Positions 37,219 through 48,283 of a DNA stretch of 64,000 nucleotides are shown one piece after another. Positions within the stretch are counted from its first letter, which is position 1. Each line of letters opens with the position of its first letter. Both the position numbers and the translations under genes were made by a program. The notes beneath the pieces are model-generated. The model worked only from the letters and a program-made list of their open reading frames with translations, was not told the origin of the DNA and did no database searches. The DNA is taken from positions 18,682,036 through 18,746,035 of the forward strand of contig CM063252.1 in NCBI GenBank assembly GCA_032158295.1, read 5' to 3'. This DNA comes from Pycnopodia helianthoides (lineage: Eukaryota; Echinodermata; Asteroidea; Forcipulatida; Asteriidae).

Positions 37219-38744
37219 CGAAGTTGTAGAAAAGTATTGAAAGAAAAATGCATCCTTTTTGCATAGATTTGTGTGCTTTCAGATGCCTCAGATTCAAATT
37301 TTGGAGTGAAAAATAACCTCATTTCTCTAAAGTTACATTACTTTAAAGGAGGTCATTTCTAACAATGTTTTATAATATCAACAACTCTCCAGAGCTCTTT
37401 ACCAAGTAAGTTTTTATGATGATTAACTTGTGGAGTAATTACCAAAAGTACACCATTCCTTTAAGATGAGAAGTCAGTATTGCCATAATGTTTTTATTGT
37501 GACATCTAACTTTGCTTAGTAGTTAAGATTGATTCGCACTTAACATCAATCAAGCTGTTTGTGAAAATTGCCCTAGGATTTTTGGTGCAAATAAGTCTAT
37601 GAAAAAAGTGTTTCAATAAAACTAGATTTGCAGATTTTGTTTTACTCACCATAGGTTGTAGATTCCCATCAGGAACACAAAATGTCATAATAATTGAATC
37701 CAATTTAAATAGCAGAATACACCACTGTTAGTCACAAACCAAGATTAGATCCAAATTTGTTGTCCTTGTTCAAAATATGGAAATGTAATAACTAAGGTAG
37801 AGCGTTTTGGCCTTCGCTGCCATAGAGAATTGACCTGTTTTAGGTAAAGGGTTATTTATGATGGTCCTTAGGATCAATCATCTTGAAAATGATCTTTGGA
37901 AGTTTTATTTTGGAGAAAAAGCAAAATGGAAAATAGCTGAGGTTTTTTTAAAATTTAGCCCTCTTGAAACTGAAGAACAGCACTGTCTACGCACATTGTC
38001 ACTGTGAAAGAAATTGTGTGGATATTTAGAAGTTATCCTTTCTGATGGCATTGAGTAATATTGACTCTGCAAGGTTTATTTTAAGGATTAGTTTGGAGAA
38101 TTTGAAATCTATTTGGAAACAACTGATTCATCGAATTACTGCTAAAGACTGCAAGTCATGCGCTTATCGGCAACGAGAAAACAAATTGAACGAACAGTAA
38201 ATTTTCTACGAAATCAGATCTTTTAGAACTCTATGCGTATAAAAACCTTGAAAATAAAATTGGCAGAGTTAATGATACCATGAATGACGGTTTGGCAGAA
38301 TTGTTTACAAGTAACCGGAAACGATGGTCAAGTCTAATTTTGGGATTTCTTTGTTGATTTGTGAAATCTATTTCACTTTCGTTATGGCTAAATGTTACTT
38401 TTCCCAACAATATGATATAATTATATTTCCATAAACTACGCTTAAACTAAAGTATTTGATGAAACAGAAGCGATCACATGTAAATTTCAATATGGTTTGG
38501 ACTAACTTGCATGAGACTTGTACAATATATACAGAAAAATCTCACTCTGCACATTTGTCAAGGTAAACCAAGTTTGTGTTATTTAAGAATTGATCGTTCA
38601 TTAACTGTTAATGCTCGTAGAATCCCAGTGGATTATTTTTGTGAGTATCTCATGAGGCCCCTTTCAAATGTGATTTGTGAATCATTGAAAAGAGCACATG
38701 ACTTATTATGTTAACCAGCTATGCTGAATTCATCATTCTTGCAT
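37219..38744 (+). repeat. Tandem duplication, copy 2 (1526 bp)
   Basis: Directly follows copy 1 with the same start and ends TTCATCATTCTTGCAT. By eye about 40 substitutions or small indels separate the copies (about 97.5% identity). Changes include GACGAG to GATGAG, GAACGAC to GAATGAC and CAGGAGC to CAGAAGC. A trinucleotide CAT is present before copy 1, at the junction and at the end of copy 2, which fits a microhomology-mediated event. Confidence 0.95.
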
Positions 38745-39333
38745 AATCTACTATGATTTGGGGTTGTCTTGCATATAACCACATCCAAAAACCACTAGTA
38801 ATTTTGTATCCACAGTTAAAGAACTTTAATTCAATTAGCACATACATCCTGAGTCTCCCCTCTGATTTTCATTTGATCATCACAAATTTGAAGAGCCCTA
38901 CCCGAAACTGTTAATGATGGTTGCGATCTGATTCATATCCAGCCAATAAAACCCAGGAATAAAAAACAACCTTTTGAAGCACTAGTCTATCTTTGGCTTA
39001 CTGTTCCACAGTTCCTGCCCTTGACCCTACATCATGACCTCTCAGTCTTTTATCACCCATGTTTCCTTGAATAAATGGAAGTGTTATTATTATTATTTTC
39101 TCAATGATAGCTCGTCTGACTTTCCTTTTGACAATGGTTGTTGGTTCAGCGGGCCTTTTGGCTTTTATCGCAATATCGGAAGTCAGTCCTGCCACAATGA
39201 TATAAAAAAACAGACTCTTTTTGACACCTTTGACTGCTTTGTGAACATCCAAGATAACATTGTTGATAGAAGAACGATACACATTGGTGTCAGTGGGATT
39301 GGCAGATTTGGTTGTTTTGGGGGATGGGGGAAA
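38745..39333. other. Intronic stretch, nothing recognised
   Basis: No repeat or coding signal identified. A 112-codon + frame (39034-39372) runs into the MITE that follows and is regarded as chance. Confidence 0.45.
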
Positions 39334-39699
39334 TTAAAGGGAGGGTATACTCCAAAAATAAATGACCATTAAAAACTTACTTGGTAAGAAGCACTGCAGC
39401 TGTTGATGATGTAGGAAATGTTGAGAACTGATTCCCTTTTAAGGAATGTGGTTTTAGAGAAAGGGATTCAAATAAATGTTAATCTGAGAAACGTTTTTGC
39501 ATGAAACTTTTCTCAGATTGTGTTTTCCGTAATTCCGTAATTACGTAATATTCTTCCTGCATGGATATCCAGGTTTTCGTCGATATCTCAAAAACACTAC
39601 CACCTTTTGAAATTAAATTTTCACAGGTTTTTTTTAACGTATATATATCTACATTTATACAGGATTAAAACAATCAAGTGGTTCCAAACTTTCCTTTAA
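39334..39699. repeat. TTAA-flanked MITE, family C
   Basis: TTAA at 39334-39337 and 39696-39699. The left end AGGGAGGGTATACTCC is followed by ACTTACTTGGTAAGAAGCAC and GCAGCTGTTGATGATGTA. The right end is GGATTAAAACAATCAAG...AAACTTTCCTTTAA. The centre contains a palindromic CGTAATTCCGTAATTACG. Confidence 0.85.
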
Positions 39700-42117
39700 A
39701 ACAAGATCCTTGCATTTTTACTCTCTTTTAGGCTATTTATAGACAAAAATGAGCCAAAATCACTTGTCTTGACATTTGTTATTCAGAAATGATCCGTTCA
39801 AGAAATGAATCATTGCACATATATACTCTTTCTGATGTAATACAACATGTATTTTTGCACCATGATAAGGTTTATTAGGGTCATTTATCAATGAAGAGCC
39901 TACTAAGGGTCTGCTCCGGACTAAAATATTTTTTGTAATCCTCAGTTCTTGTTTTGTTCAATCCTTGTAATAAAATTGATAGACAACATTTCTTATTAAT
40001 TGTTCCTCTCTTTTATTCTCCCTTGTGTGTTCATGTGCCTTCTGATGTGGTTCAACCTGATGATGACAAATTGATGGTGCATTTGGTTTCCAATTATGTA
40101 GGTAAGTGGACTATGATGATTAATTCAAATGTTGACGCCAAATACTGGAGATTGACCTAGAAAAAAATTCCTTATTAAAAAACAAGCCTCAAAGCAAACG
40201 ATATTAATTTTAAATCGTATAGGCTATAAACAGGGGAAACCCCAAAATGTGGATGGAAAATCAATACCACTTGTTCACTGTCGGTTCTGCGGCAAGTCTT
40301 TGGCTTTCTGCTTCAAACGATCACGGCTGTAACGAAAAGAGATAATTGTATCTTCGCTAATGACCACATTATAAAAATAAACATAAAGGTAAAGCTTATT
40401 GTCTAAAAGCTTTTGCGGTTTAGATTCAGGCATAATTGGAAGTTATTGGATAGGACTTGCTTTTATCAGACGAGATGGACCTGTTGTGTTGACTTGGGAA
40501 AAAGTTGATAAAGTCCAGTGTTTGAACAGCGGCAAATATTTGACTTGTATGTTGGGAATGTATCCTCGGTCATTGTGTGTTGTGTAATGAGATATCTACA
40601 AACCATCACCGATGTTCTAATTTTCATGTTGACGCTGCTAGCAAATTTGTTGATTGATCCATCAATACTGTATGTTGTGTCCAAGGTAACAAAGAAACAT
40701 TAAATAGAACTCCATCAATTGAAAGGGTTTGAAGAGCCTCGCCACATTCAACTTAAAACCCTTGGGAACAAATCGCTAACAACAAAGTTCTATGAAAATT
40801 CAGCTGTTTCAAAATGGTGTTTAGTAAAAGAACAGCAGTTACATTTTCCCCGAAGATTTAGGTTTTACTGGCTGTCATCGGAGTTAAGCAGCTTATTTTG
40901 GTTCGTGTTCCCAAGCTCTTTTTTCACCTGCCGTCTCTCTATGATCCACTCTTTTGCCTAAGGCACTACGTAATATATAGGCCACCATTAATAAAAAAGG
41001 GTTTAGAAAGTTACATGCTTCATGGTTAATGTTGCACAACTTGAATGCATTTTGTATGTACATGTATAGTAGCTATGGTAAGGATCATCTAGGGGTATGT
41101 ACGTCAGGCAGTCCAGCGTTCTCTCTTAACAGTGGCCCACTGACAGAACGCCAGTGAAAACACCTGAGGACCAGTCAAAAGTCACTCTAAGAGGTCCGGC
41201 TGGCTAGTTCAGTGCTGGGAAGCATCCCCGTTGAATATAAAGTATGAACTAGTTAAATGGTAAGCTAAATGGTCTGGTCGGCTAGTCATTGAAAAAGTTT
41301 TTTTTTTTCACGACCCGGAAGTTTAATCAAAAGTCATCAACAGATGCATTAAACAAGTTACCAAGTACATCATCTAAGTTAGTTATCAAGCTGCTGTCCT
41401 GGTCAAGTCATAAATGGGGCCAAAAGAAAGGTAAAATAGAAACAGTGCAAAGCAAAGAAAACGTTGGAAATCGTCTGTCAGGGCAAGGCAGAAATCATGA
41501 AGATTTTTTGTCTAGCCCCTTGGTTTACTTTCACACTGCTTTTCCCCCCTCAATGTCAAGTCAACAGGTGCGTTGTTGAGTCACCAAACATTTGTTACTT
41601 TACAATGCACATACATCTAAGGAGGCCGCCTGTTGTAAACGACTCGGAGAAGGAAAAATGGTCAGGAACAGGAGGTGCATGTATGAAACTTCACAAGGCT
41701 TTATCAATGATTGGGTATAAACCAGGCCAGACAGGGTGATTCACGCAATGTTTGGATGTCTTATCCGCTTTCTGAATGGTCGACAAATAATTGTTGGGGG
41801 CGGATGTTTTTATATCAGTGCCGATGATGTTGAGAGCAGTGTAGTTTATACAAGCGAAAGAGTAAAAACATACAGTTTGGAATCTATTTATTATGTACCT
41901 GAAGTCTCTGTAGATATCAATTGCCCGTCGAAGTTTATATTAACACCTCAATGTACCTGGATCCTTCCCTTTGAAACTTGCACAAAGTGATAGGGTGCCT
42001 CCATGAGTGCTTTCACTTAAAATTAATTCTGCATGCTTATCATGTCCTGCAATGTTTTCAGTTGAGGCTAAGTGAGTGCACTACCTGTTGCTAAATAGGA
42101 CCAATCTCCTGAAGACT
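39700..42117. other. Intronic stretch, no gene recognised
   Basis: Mostly AT-rich. Near 41190-41290 two GGCTAGT words in GGCTGGCTAGTTC and GGTCGGCTAGTC form a loose local duplication. The overlapping open frames at 41289-41990 (84-96 codons) have no recognisable domain. Confidence 0.4.
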
Positions 42118-42290
42118 ATCATAGCATACTGATCGAAATGTTGAGTCGTTAACCACCAGTTCTTTTCAGAACCAACACTACTCAAAAGAGATTTTCACAT
42201 GGTGTTACCGCAAACCTCTCTTAGTTACACTTCCACCATGCAAAGTTTCAAATTCTACTTAAGACTCCTTTCAGTCTCTTGTTACTCTTG
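42118..42290 (+). repeat. Unclassified dispersed repeat (TTACCGCAAACC family), variant 1
   Basis: Contains ATACTGATCGAAATGTTGAG, AGTTCTTTTCAGAACC, CACATGGTGTTACCGCAAAC and CCACCATGCAA. The last two blocks recur in the same order at 46576-46625. I recall such blocks as common in echinoderm UTRs and introns, but the element class is unknown to me. Confidence 0.55.
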
Positions 42291-42424
42291 TCGGGCCGTT
42301 TTTGTTGCGGTCCGGAGAGAGTCGACTTGAGGTTGATGTTAAATGAGAACGTTTAGCTGTTGAACATTTATGCAATCACTTCTTGGGATAGAGTGTTGAA
42401 GATTAAGTTGGAATAGTGCCCTTG

Positions 42425-42545
42425 CATTGGTCGGGTGCTTGTGTGTACGCGCCGCGCACAGCTCTCAGCCAATGGTAGCTCTTCATTGACCTCAGTGAGG
42501 GCGCTGTTTGGGCTTGTGACATCATGCAGGGGGGTCTATAGTGCA
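42425..42545. promoter_or_regulatory. CpG-dense patch with CCAAT and CRE-like words
   Basis: GTACGCGCCGCGCACAG is followed by an inverted-palindrome-free CAGCCAATGG (CCAAT box) near 42470, GAGGGCGCTG, and GTGACATCATG, a one-mismatch CRE/ATF-like word. It stands out from the AT-rich surroundings. An intronic enhancer or alternative start is possible; no transcript evidence is available. Confidence 0.2.
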
Positions 42546-43221
42546 TACATGCCCTGACCCCAAATGGCTTGTGGATTTCCTTTCCCATTGACTCAAAATG
42601 ATTGAACCCAAGAGAAAAAGGACCCATTACGTATGCATTGTACACACATGTACTGTACATATAGTTGGTGAATGAAAGGCATAATCAACGTTACTGTATT
42701 CGGCATTCATAACACAATACAGACAAAATTGCACAAGCAGTCATTTGCATTCTTCCATGATGCACATGTATGTACCATGAGACAGGAAAGAACAATAGGA
42801 AGGATAACCAAACCTTTGGACTGATCCGGAACGAGAGTGGTTTTATTTACGCATTATGTGCCATTTGGACTATTGTACATACATGTGCATATATGTAGAT
42901 ACAGGCGTGTTCGGATAGCACAGGAATGAATACTACGGAAGTGTGCACAACAAGTCAGGCTGAAAGGGAAGGCGCACCTTGGTTTCATACTGGTTTCAAC
43001 AGACATTATGGGGATATGTACTTGCTTGGTTGTTTAAATAACAATACAATTAAAAATAATAGTAATACATCATTCTTATATAGCGATTTATCGCATCTGA
43101 TAGCGTCTCAAAGCACTCATTTTTTTTCTAAAGGTATGTTTTTGAAATATATGTTTATTTATATTTACCATGTAATGGCAAAGTGCAATCTGCAGCCAAC
43201 CATACCAGAAAACATCAGAGG

Positions 43222-43409
43222 GCCCAATTTCATAGAGCTGCTTAAGCACAAAAAGTAGCTTAGTACACAAAATTATGCTTACCAGAATAAGGTTAATGGC
43301 CAAAATAGCATGTAGCATGTAAAATATGTTACTGGTATCCTTCTTACTTGTGCTAAGCAAAAATTTTGTACGCAATATTTTCTGCTTAAGCTGCTCTAAG
43401 AAATTGGGC
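43222..43409 (-). repeat. GCCCAA foldback, inverted orientation, complete
   Basis: Ends GCCCAATTTCATAGAGCTGC and AGCTGCTCTAAGAAATTGGGC. The core reads as the reverse complement of other copies: GCTTACCAGAATAAGGTTA and TTACTGGTATCC. Flanking AGAGG / TCCTT shows no clear duplication. Confidence 0.85.
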
Positions 43410-43441
43410 TCCTTCTCTTCACGATAAGTGTACTTGGTTCT

Positions 43442-43832
43442 TTAAAGGTACACGCTGCCTTGGATCGGTCGAGTTGGTCTATAAAAAGCGTTTGTAACCG
43501 TTTGTTATAAAATGCATATGGTTAGAAAGATGTTTTAAAAGTAGAATACAATAATCCACACAAATATGCCTCGAAATTGGGTAGTTTTCCTAGAACTTAC
43601 CGAACTAACACGGTCGGCCATTTTGTGGAGTCAAAAGTTTGACTCCATAAAATGGCCGACTGTGTTAGTTTACGATTTAAAAGGAAAATCACGCAATTTG
43701 GAGGCATATTTGTGTGGATCATTGTATTCTACTTTTAAAACATCTTTCTAACCATATGCATTTTATATCAAACGATTTACAAACGCTTTTTATAGACCAA
43801 CTCGGCTGATTCAAGGCAACGTGTACATTTAA
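43442..43832. repeat. TTAA-flanked near-complete palindrome, family D
   Basis: TTAA at 43442-43445 and 43829-43832. The left arm starts AGGTACACGCTGCCTTGG and the right arm ends CCAAGG-like TTCAAGGCAACGTGTACATT. The arms are about 190 bp each and highly similar over their whole length (GGTCTATAAAAAGCGTTTGT, AAATGCATATGGTTAGAAAG, CACAAATATGCCTC). The loop is only about 8 bases (AAAAGTTT). The hairpin tip carries GGCCATTTTGTGGAGTC / GACTCCATAAAATGGCC. Non-coding. Confidence 0.92.
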
Positions 43833-43854
43833 CGTGCATTCATTTGCAACACAC

Positions 43855-44025
43855 TGGACCTACAGCTTTACATACCATCCGAAGGATGAAGCAATAATGG
43901 TTACGTTTCTTGCTTTTAAAAGGACACAAGTGTCAAGACCGGGACTGGAACCCACACTCTGCTGGTCAGAAACACCAGAGCTTTAGTCCAATGCGCTTGA
44001 CCGCTCAGCCATGATACACCCTGAA
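43855..44025 (-). mobile_element. tRNA-derived SINE with LINE-like tail, type 3
   Basis: On the minus strand an A-box-like ATGGCTGAGCGGTCAAGCGC and a B-box-like GTGGGTTCCAGTCCC are followed by CACTTGTGTCC, TTGCTTCATCCTTCGGATGG and TAAAGCTGTAGGTCC. The CTTCGGATGG...TAAAGC...GGTCC tail recurs at 50665-50720, which suggests a shared partner LINE tail. The head resembles Ser/Leu-type tRNA, but the arms are decayed. Confidence 0.6.
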
Positions 44026-44199
44026 CGAAACTAAAACAAACCGGAACATGGTGCTATGTAAACAAATGTGTCTTGTATTTGGAGCATAGCTTTGCATACC
44101 TTGTAGAAAAAAATATTGAGCACTTTGAGATACCTTTGGGGGTGATAAAGCATTATGTAAGAACTGCGCATTATTGTATTCCACAGTGTGGGCATATTC

Positions 44200-44252
44200 C
44201 CCCTCTCCCCCCCCCCCCCCAATATAGACAGTTGCAATTAAAGGGGGGGGGG
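44200..44252. repeat. C-run followed by G-run
   Basis: CCCCTCTCC then about 15 C at 44207-44221, and about 10 G at 44242-44251. The pair can form a GC hairpin and is error-prone in sequencing. Confidence 0.85.
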
Positions 44253-44989
44253 CATCCAACATACAAAATCTCTGTCAGCACACTTTAAGCTCTGGGCATG
44301 CACTAGATCATAGATAACACTATTCAAACTTTTTACGTAGCAGGATGCCTTATTCATTGTAACCCTGCACTGCACAGATGTTAGTATTTCTGCAGCTAGG
44401 AGCTATTTTGATTTCCGGTATCGAACAACGTACATGTATGTAAAATGGCATGTATTGTGTGGTAGTTGGGACTGCTGATATACATGTCTGCTAATCCATT
44501 TTGAAGCCATGTGGGCAGGTTATTACGCATTTACAAATGAATCTGTAGATCCAGGTAGTTTTCTGGGAAACTTGTTTGTCATCTGGTCTGGCCTGATGGT
44601 ACTTGTAGTAATGTATACATGTACATTTATGTATTTAGTTGTGGTATTGATTGTAAACTTACAAAATTGCATAGTTTCATTTAGTATAATGCATGTAGCA
44701 TTATTAAAACCAATACAATTTTAGCTACAGTACCCGCATTAGTTTGTTTCACCCTTCTCTAATTTCAAAAGGCCACATATTAAATACTGTTTTAAAAGGA
44801 GCAATAACATTGCGTTTAAAAATAAATTCAATTCAATTTGGATGAAAAACAAATACTCAAATGTCATCACAGAAAATCGTTGATTACAATTGAAATGTAA
44901 TGGGGTCCAACTTTACAATGGCGGGAAGCATTTTCCTGCTGTGTACTAGTTAGGTATTAGACAGATATTTTCATGGTAAATATGCGACC

Positions 44990-45300
44990 AGTGTGTCCGA
45001 CCTGGTTTTTTTAGCGTGAAACCAGGCTTTCTGCTTGTTTTCACCCATACACTCTCGCTTTGCTGAGATGTGGAACAAAGAGCCATTTCAACAGGTTAAT
45101 CCATGTACTGCATCTCTTTGGAACTCCTTGACTGGTTCATGTTTCCTTCCATCCTACAATCTAGACTGTTTTAAGAGAAATTCCTACCTTCAGCTCATGT
45201 GAGTTATTTTCATCTTAAATATTTTCTTCTTGTAGCCCCTAACCAATAGTGGCTTTTAGCCTAACCAATAGTGGCTTTTAGCCTTGTTCGGGGCCAACTT
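44990..45300 (+). mobile_element. Non-LTR retrotransposon 3' fragment, second copy
   Basis: Homologue of 5090-5400. The frame at 45110-45202 is intact here and reads ASLWNSLTGSCFLPSYNL, then D-C-F-K-R-N, to a TGA. It is followed by the shared tail TTGTAGCCCCTAACC...GGCTTTTAGCC. A 22-bp piece of the tail (TAACCAATAGTGGCTTTTAG) is tandemly doubled at 45240-45283. Only the last 30 or so RT-ORF codons remain. Confidence 0.65.
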
Positions 45301-45311
45301 GTATTTAAAAA

Positions 45312-45415
45312 TAAGCCTGCTTACCTTAGAATTCTTCACTTACGGCACCCCGCAAAGCATGTGACTTTGTGAGTTGTAAGCGCTGAATTCTCCAGTAAGC
45401 AGGGCCAAGCTTTGC
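45312..45415. repeat. Short imperfect foldback
   Basis: GCCTGCTTACCTTAGAATTC at the left pairs with GAATTCTCCAGTAAGCAGGGC at the right (one long stem with mismatches); CTTACGGC / TTGTAAGC continue it. About 100 bp, directly after the LINE fragment. Confidence 0.6.
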
Positions 45416-46397
45416 ATAAACTTAAACCAAGCTACATAAATTTAACCAGAAGTTCATAGTGGTAGTAAAATACATCAATGGCAATGTGTTCAAAATGATG
45501 CAGTCAATGTATGTTTTTAATGGTTATGTGATGCAGAAGGAATAGTTTGTCCTACAATCTTTGCTTGCCAATGCACTTCCAATTTCCACAACTATCTTTC
45601 ATCTCACTACACAGTTGAAGTATTTGATACTTAAGCAGAAAGCTCAGTCTAAATGGAATCCAATACTCTATCATGGTTCTTAATCCATCATATCGTACGA
45701 TGTAGTAAAGAAATGAAATCCTCCATCTTCCGTCTCATGAGACTCGCCTCATTCAATTGTTTTTTAAGAGAAAAAGCAGCTGTTGTCAGGTGTCTTGCTT
45801 GACAACACAAGAGTTGGGATCATTAACTCTAATGATCATCTTGTGGCACTCCATTAATTATGGTATCCTTTTTATCTTCATGTTTGCAAATGTACGTTCT
45901 CTTCTAAGCCCTCTATCCCTCTACAGAAATCCCTTTTCAGGATATGACTTCAATATGTATTCCCCAACTTAATAACAATCAAACAAAAACCTGTAAAATC
46001 TTAATCATTACTAATCAAATGCCCTTTTTAAAAATTTTGTTGTGGATTTTTGAAGAACATGCGCGTTACCTTTTGTTAAATCTGAAGAGCGTTGCAAGCG
46101 GTGTGATCAGACGACACTCTATTTAATAACAGGAGTATTCACTACTGTCAGCTGGTCATGACTTCAATACTGTTTTTGTAATTGGAACGGGATGAAACAC
46201 AATTTTTGCCCTTTGTTGATAGCAAATTTGAAGGAGTGAACATAAGAACAACAGGACAAAAAGGCCAAAGTTTGCATGCCATTTGGATGGGATTTATAAA
46301 ATCTGAAGATTGGTGTATTTCTGTTATCAAAGTTGTCATGCACTGAGTGATTGTTTGAGGCAGACATATCGCTATAGTCCCTTCGATCCACTAAAAG

Positions 46398-46640
46398 CGA
46401 AAGTAGTAGTGCCGGCTGATTTCCTACCTTCAGCCCAGGTAGTTATTAATAAGCAGGACAGTTCTTTCTCAGAACTGAAAAGTCTCTCGAATTCTGAAAA
46501 TCTACTCAGCGGTAGTAGAATAAATAGCAAGACAAGTTCTCTAAAGAACAAAAATCTACACAGCAAAGTAGATATGCACATGGTGTTACCGCAAACCGAA
46601 TATACATTGATACCTCACCATGCAATGCCTCAAAAACCAT
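46398..46640 (+). repeat. Unclassified dispersed repeat (TTACCGCAAACC family), variant 2
   Basis: Contains AGTTCTTTCTCAGAACTG, AAAATCTACTCAGCGGTAGT, and CACATGGTGTTACCGCAAACC with CACCATGCAATG, the last two shared with 42198-42245. The 122-codon open frame over it (46310-46678) is therefore repeat-derived, not a gene. Confidence 0.6.
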
Positions 46641-48110
46641 ATAGGTTATTATATTCTTGCCATAAAATGTTTAATTGAGGTCCAATTAAGGACAGAAATA
46701 GACTTAATATTGGGGTTCCAGAAAAACATGTAACTGTCATAAACCCTTGCCCCAAGGGAAATTTGCAGGGGGGGAGTTCTGAAATGGATATGTTTAGATG
46801 CTGTCAGCAATAGCATTTTGAATTCTTGAGGGAGTCTCACTGTAAAGTGTCCCTTCCATGGTCAACGATCCTCCATGATCGACCCTCTAGTCCTTTGTAT
46901 TCACGCACTGGTCAACATACCAATCAATCAATCAATCACATCTCTTGATAATAATACATTGGACTTTACATCAGTCAGTAATGATCTTGTTTGTGTAAGT
47001 CGCCTATTGACAGGCGTGATTGCAGCACCTCTCATTTCAATGCGTCTCAATAGTACGTGAACAGTGTGTGGAAACATCCACCACTCCCCCATGAAGATCA
47101 AGGTTTTTTGTCATTTTTTCTTTCCCGTTCACATATTGTGTCCACGCAGCTGCAATCTCATCGTTATTTTGAATACTGTAACTTCATGCCTGAACTGACA
47201 CCACAATTCTTTTTTTTATTATTAATAAATAAATTGTACATGCATGGTAGCCTTTTAACTATAAACAATGAAATCAAACGGGTACATGTTATGTGGAAAA
47301 ATACAATTTTGCATGGTATTTTGGATAGGTGCACTTCGTACCTTGTGTCTCAAACCCTGGGGGCTTATGGTTGTCACATTCTTCTTCCCGAGTCGTGAGA
47401 AATGGTAGTTCATTAGTTGACTGCTGTAATCAGGATCCGACAGTTCGAAAAGTACAAGTGGAACCACGGTTAATACTTCACACTTATCTGTAGTGAGAGT
47501 AAATTTCATGTAGCACTTTTCCATGTTGCGCATGTGCCTTTTTAATGTGTAAGGGACGGGACGTTCCATTTCAGGTATTTTCAATTATAGTCCCTGAAAT
47601 ATTTCTAATCAAAAAATCAGAACAGACTGGGAGAATTAGATGACTTTGTACAGGCATGTGTTTTCTCAGGATTTTTCCTGATTTTTAAAAACCTATGGAG
47701 CCTTCCATATTTCTTTAAAGAAGTAAAGCAATCACTAAAGTGAGAAAGGAATAGTCCACATTGTGTCCAAACCTGTACGTTTGTATTTCTGATGATGCAC
47801 TGAGTCTGTAAACCTCCTGAATTGTAACATCTAGGAGAATCCACAAACCATTTCTGCAGGAATTTCCACATCCATCTATTCTTATTCATCCCTACATGAA
47901 CAAAAGTCTTTTCTTTAGAGTTTTATTTGATTAACATTTTATTGTTGGCTTTCCCGAGCCAGAATTCTAAGAACGTCCAAAGAGGAACAAGTAAATTATT
48001 AGAATGGGTTGGCCAATTGCCATCATCATTGTACCGTACTGAAAGCTGTGGTGTTTATCGATTACATCATGGTCAAGTCTATGGCCCATGGTGTCCTGAA
48101 ACTGCTGAAA
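46641..48110. other. Intronic stretch, no gene recognised
   Basis: AT-rich with a (CAAT)4 microsatellite at 46921-46938. Open frames up to 113 codons carry no known domain. Confidence 0.45.
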
Positions 48111-48240
48111 CAAAGATATTGACAAAACAGGGAGACCGCCAACATAGGGCTAGATAGTTGGTAGAGCCCAGGCACAGTAATCGAGAGGACATTGGTTCAA
48201 ATCCCGCTCTAGCAAAGTTGTCTTTGTTTAACCCCAAGTG
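48111..48240 (+). mobile_element. tRNA-derived SINE, type 1, A box deleted
   Basis: CAAAGATATTGACAAAAC, then CCGCCAACATAGGGCTAGAT, the B box TTGGTTCAAATCCCGCTCTA, and TCTTTGTTTAACCCC. The A-box word TAGCTCAGTTGG is shortened to TAGTTGG, so an internal promoter is unlikely to work. One of at least five copies of this family in the window. Confidence 0.75.
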
Positions 48241-48283
48241 TGCGTTTAAATTTATTATCAAAAAACTACAATCGCATGACATG

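Noticed and set aside
36985..38714. 67-codon frames kept in both copies of the tandem duplication
   Set aside because: Conservation follows from the recent duplication itself and is not evidence of selection; the frame resembles no known family.
35695..38744. Interpretation of the duplication as an LTR pair of a retrovirus-like element
   Set aside because: The copies are directly adjacent with no internal region, lack TG...CA ends and a primer binding site.
46310..46678. 122-codon open frame on the + strand
   Set aside because: Much of it overlaps a dispersed repeat that shares blocks with 42198-42245, so it is repeat-derived.
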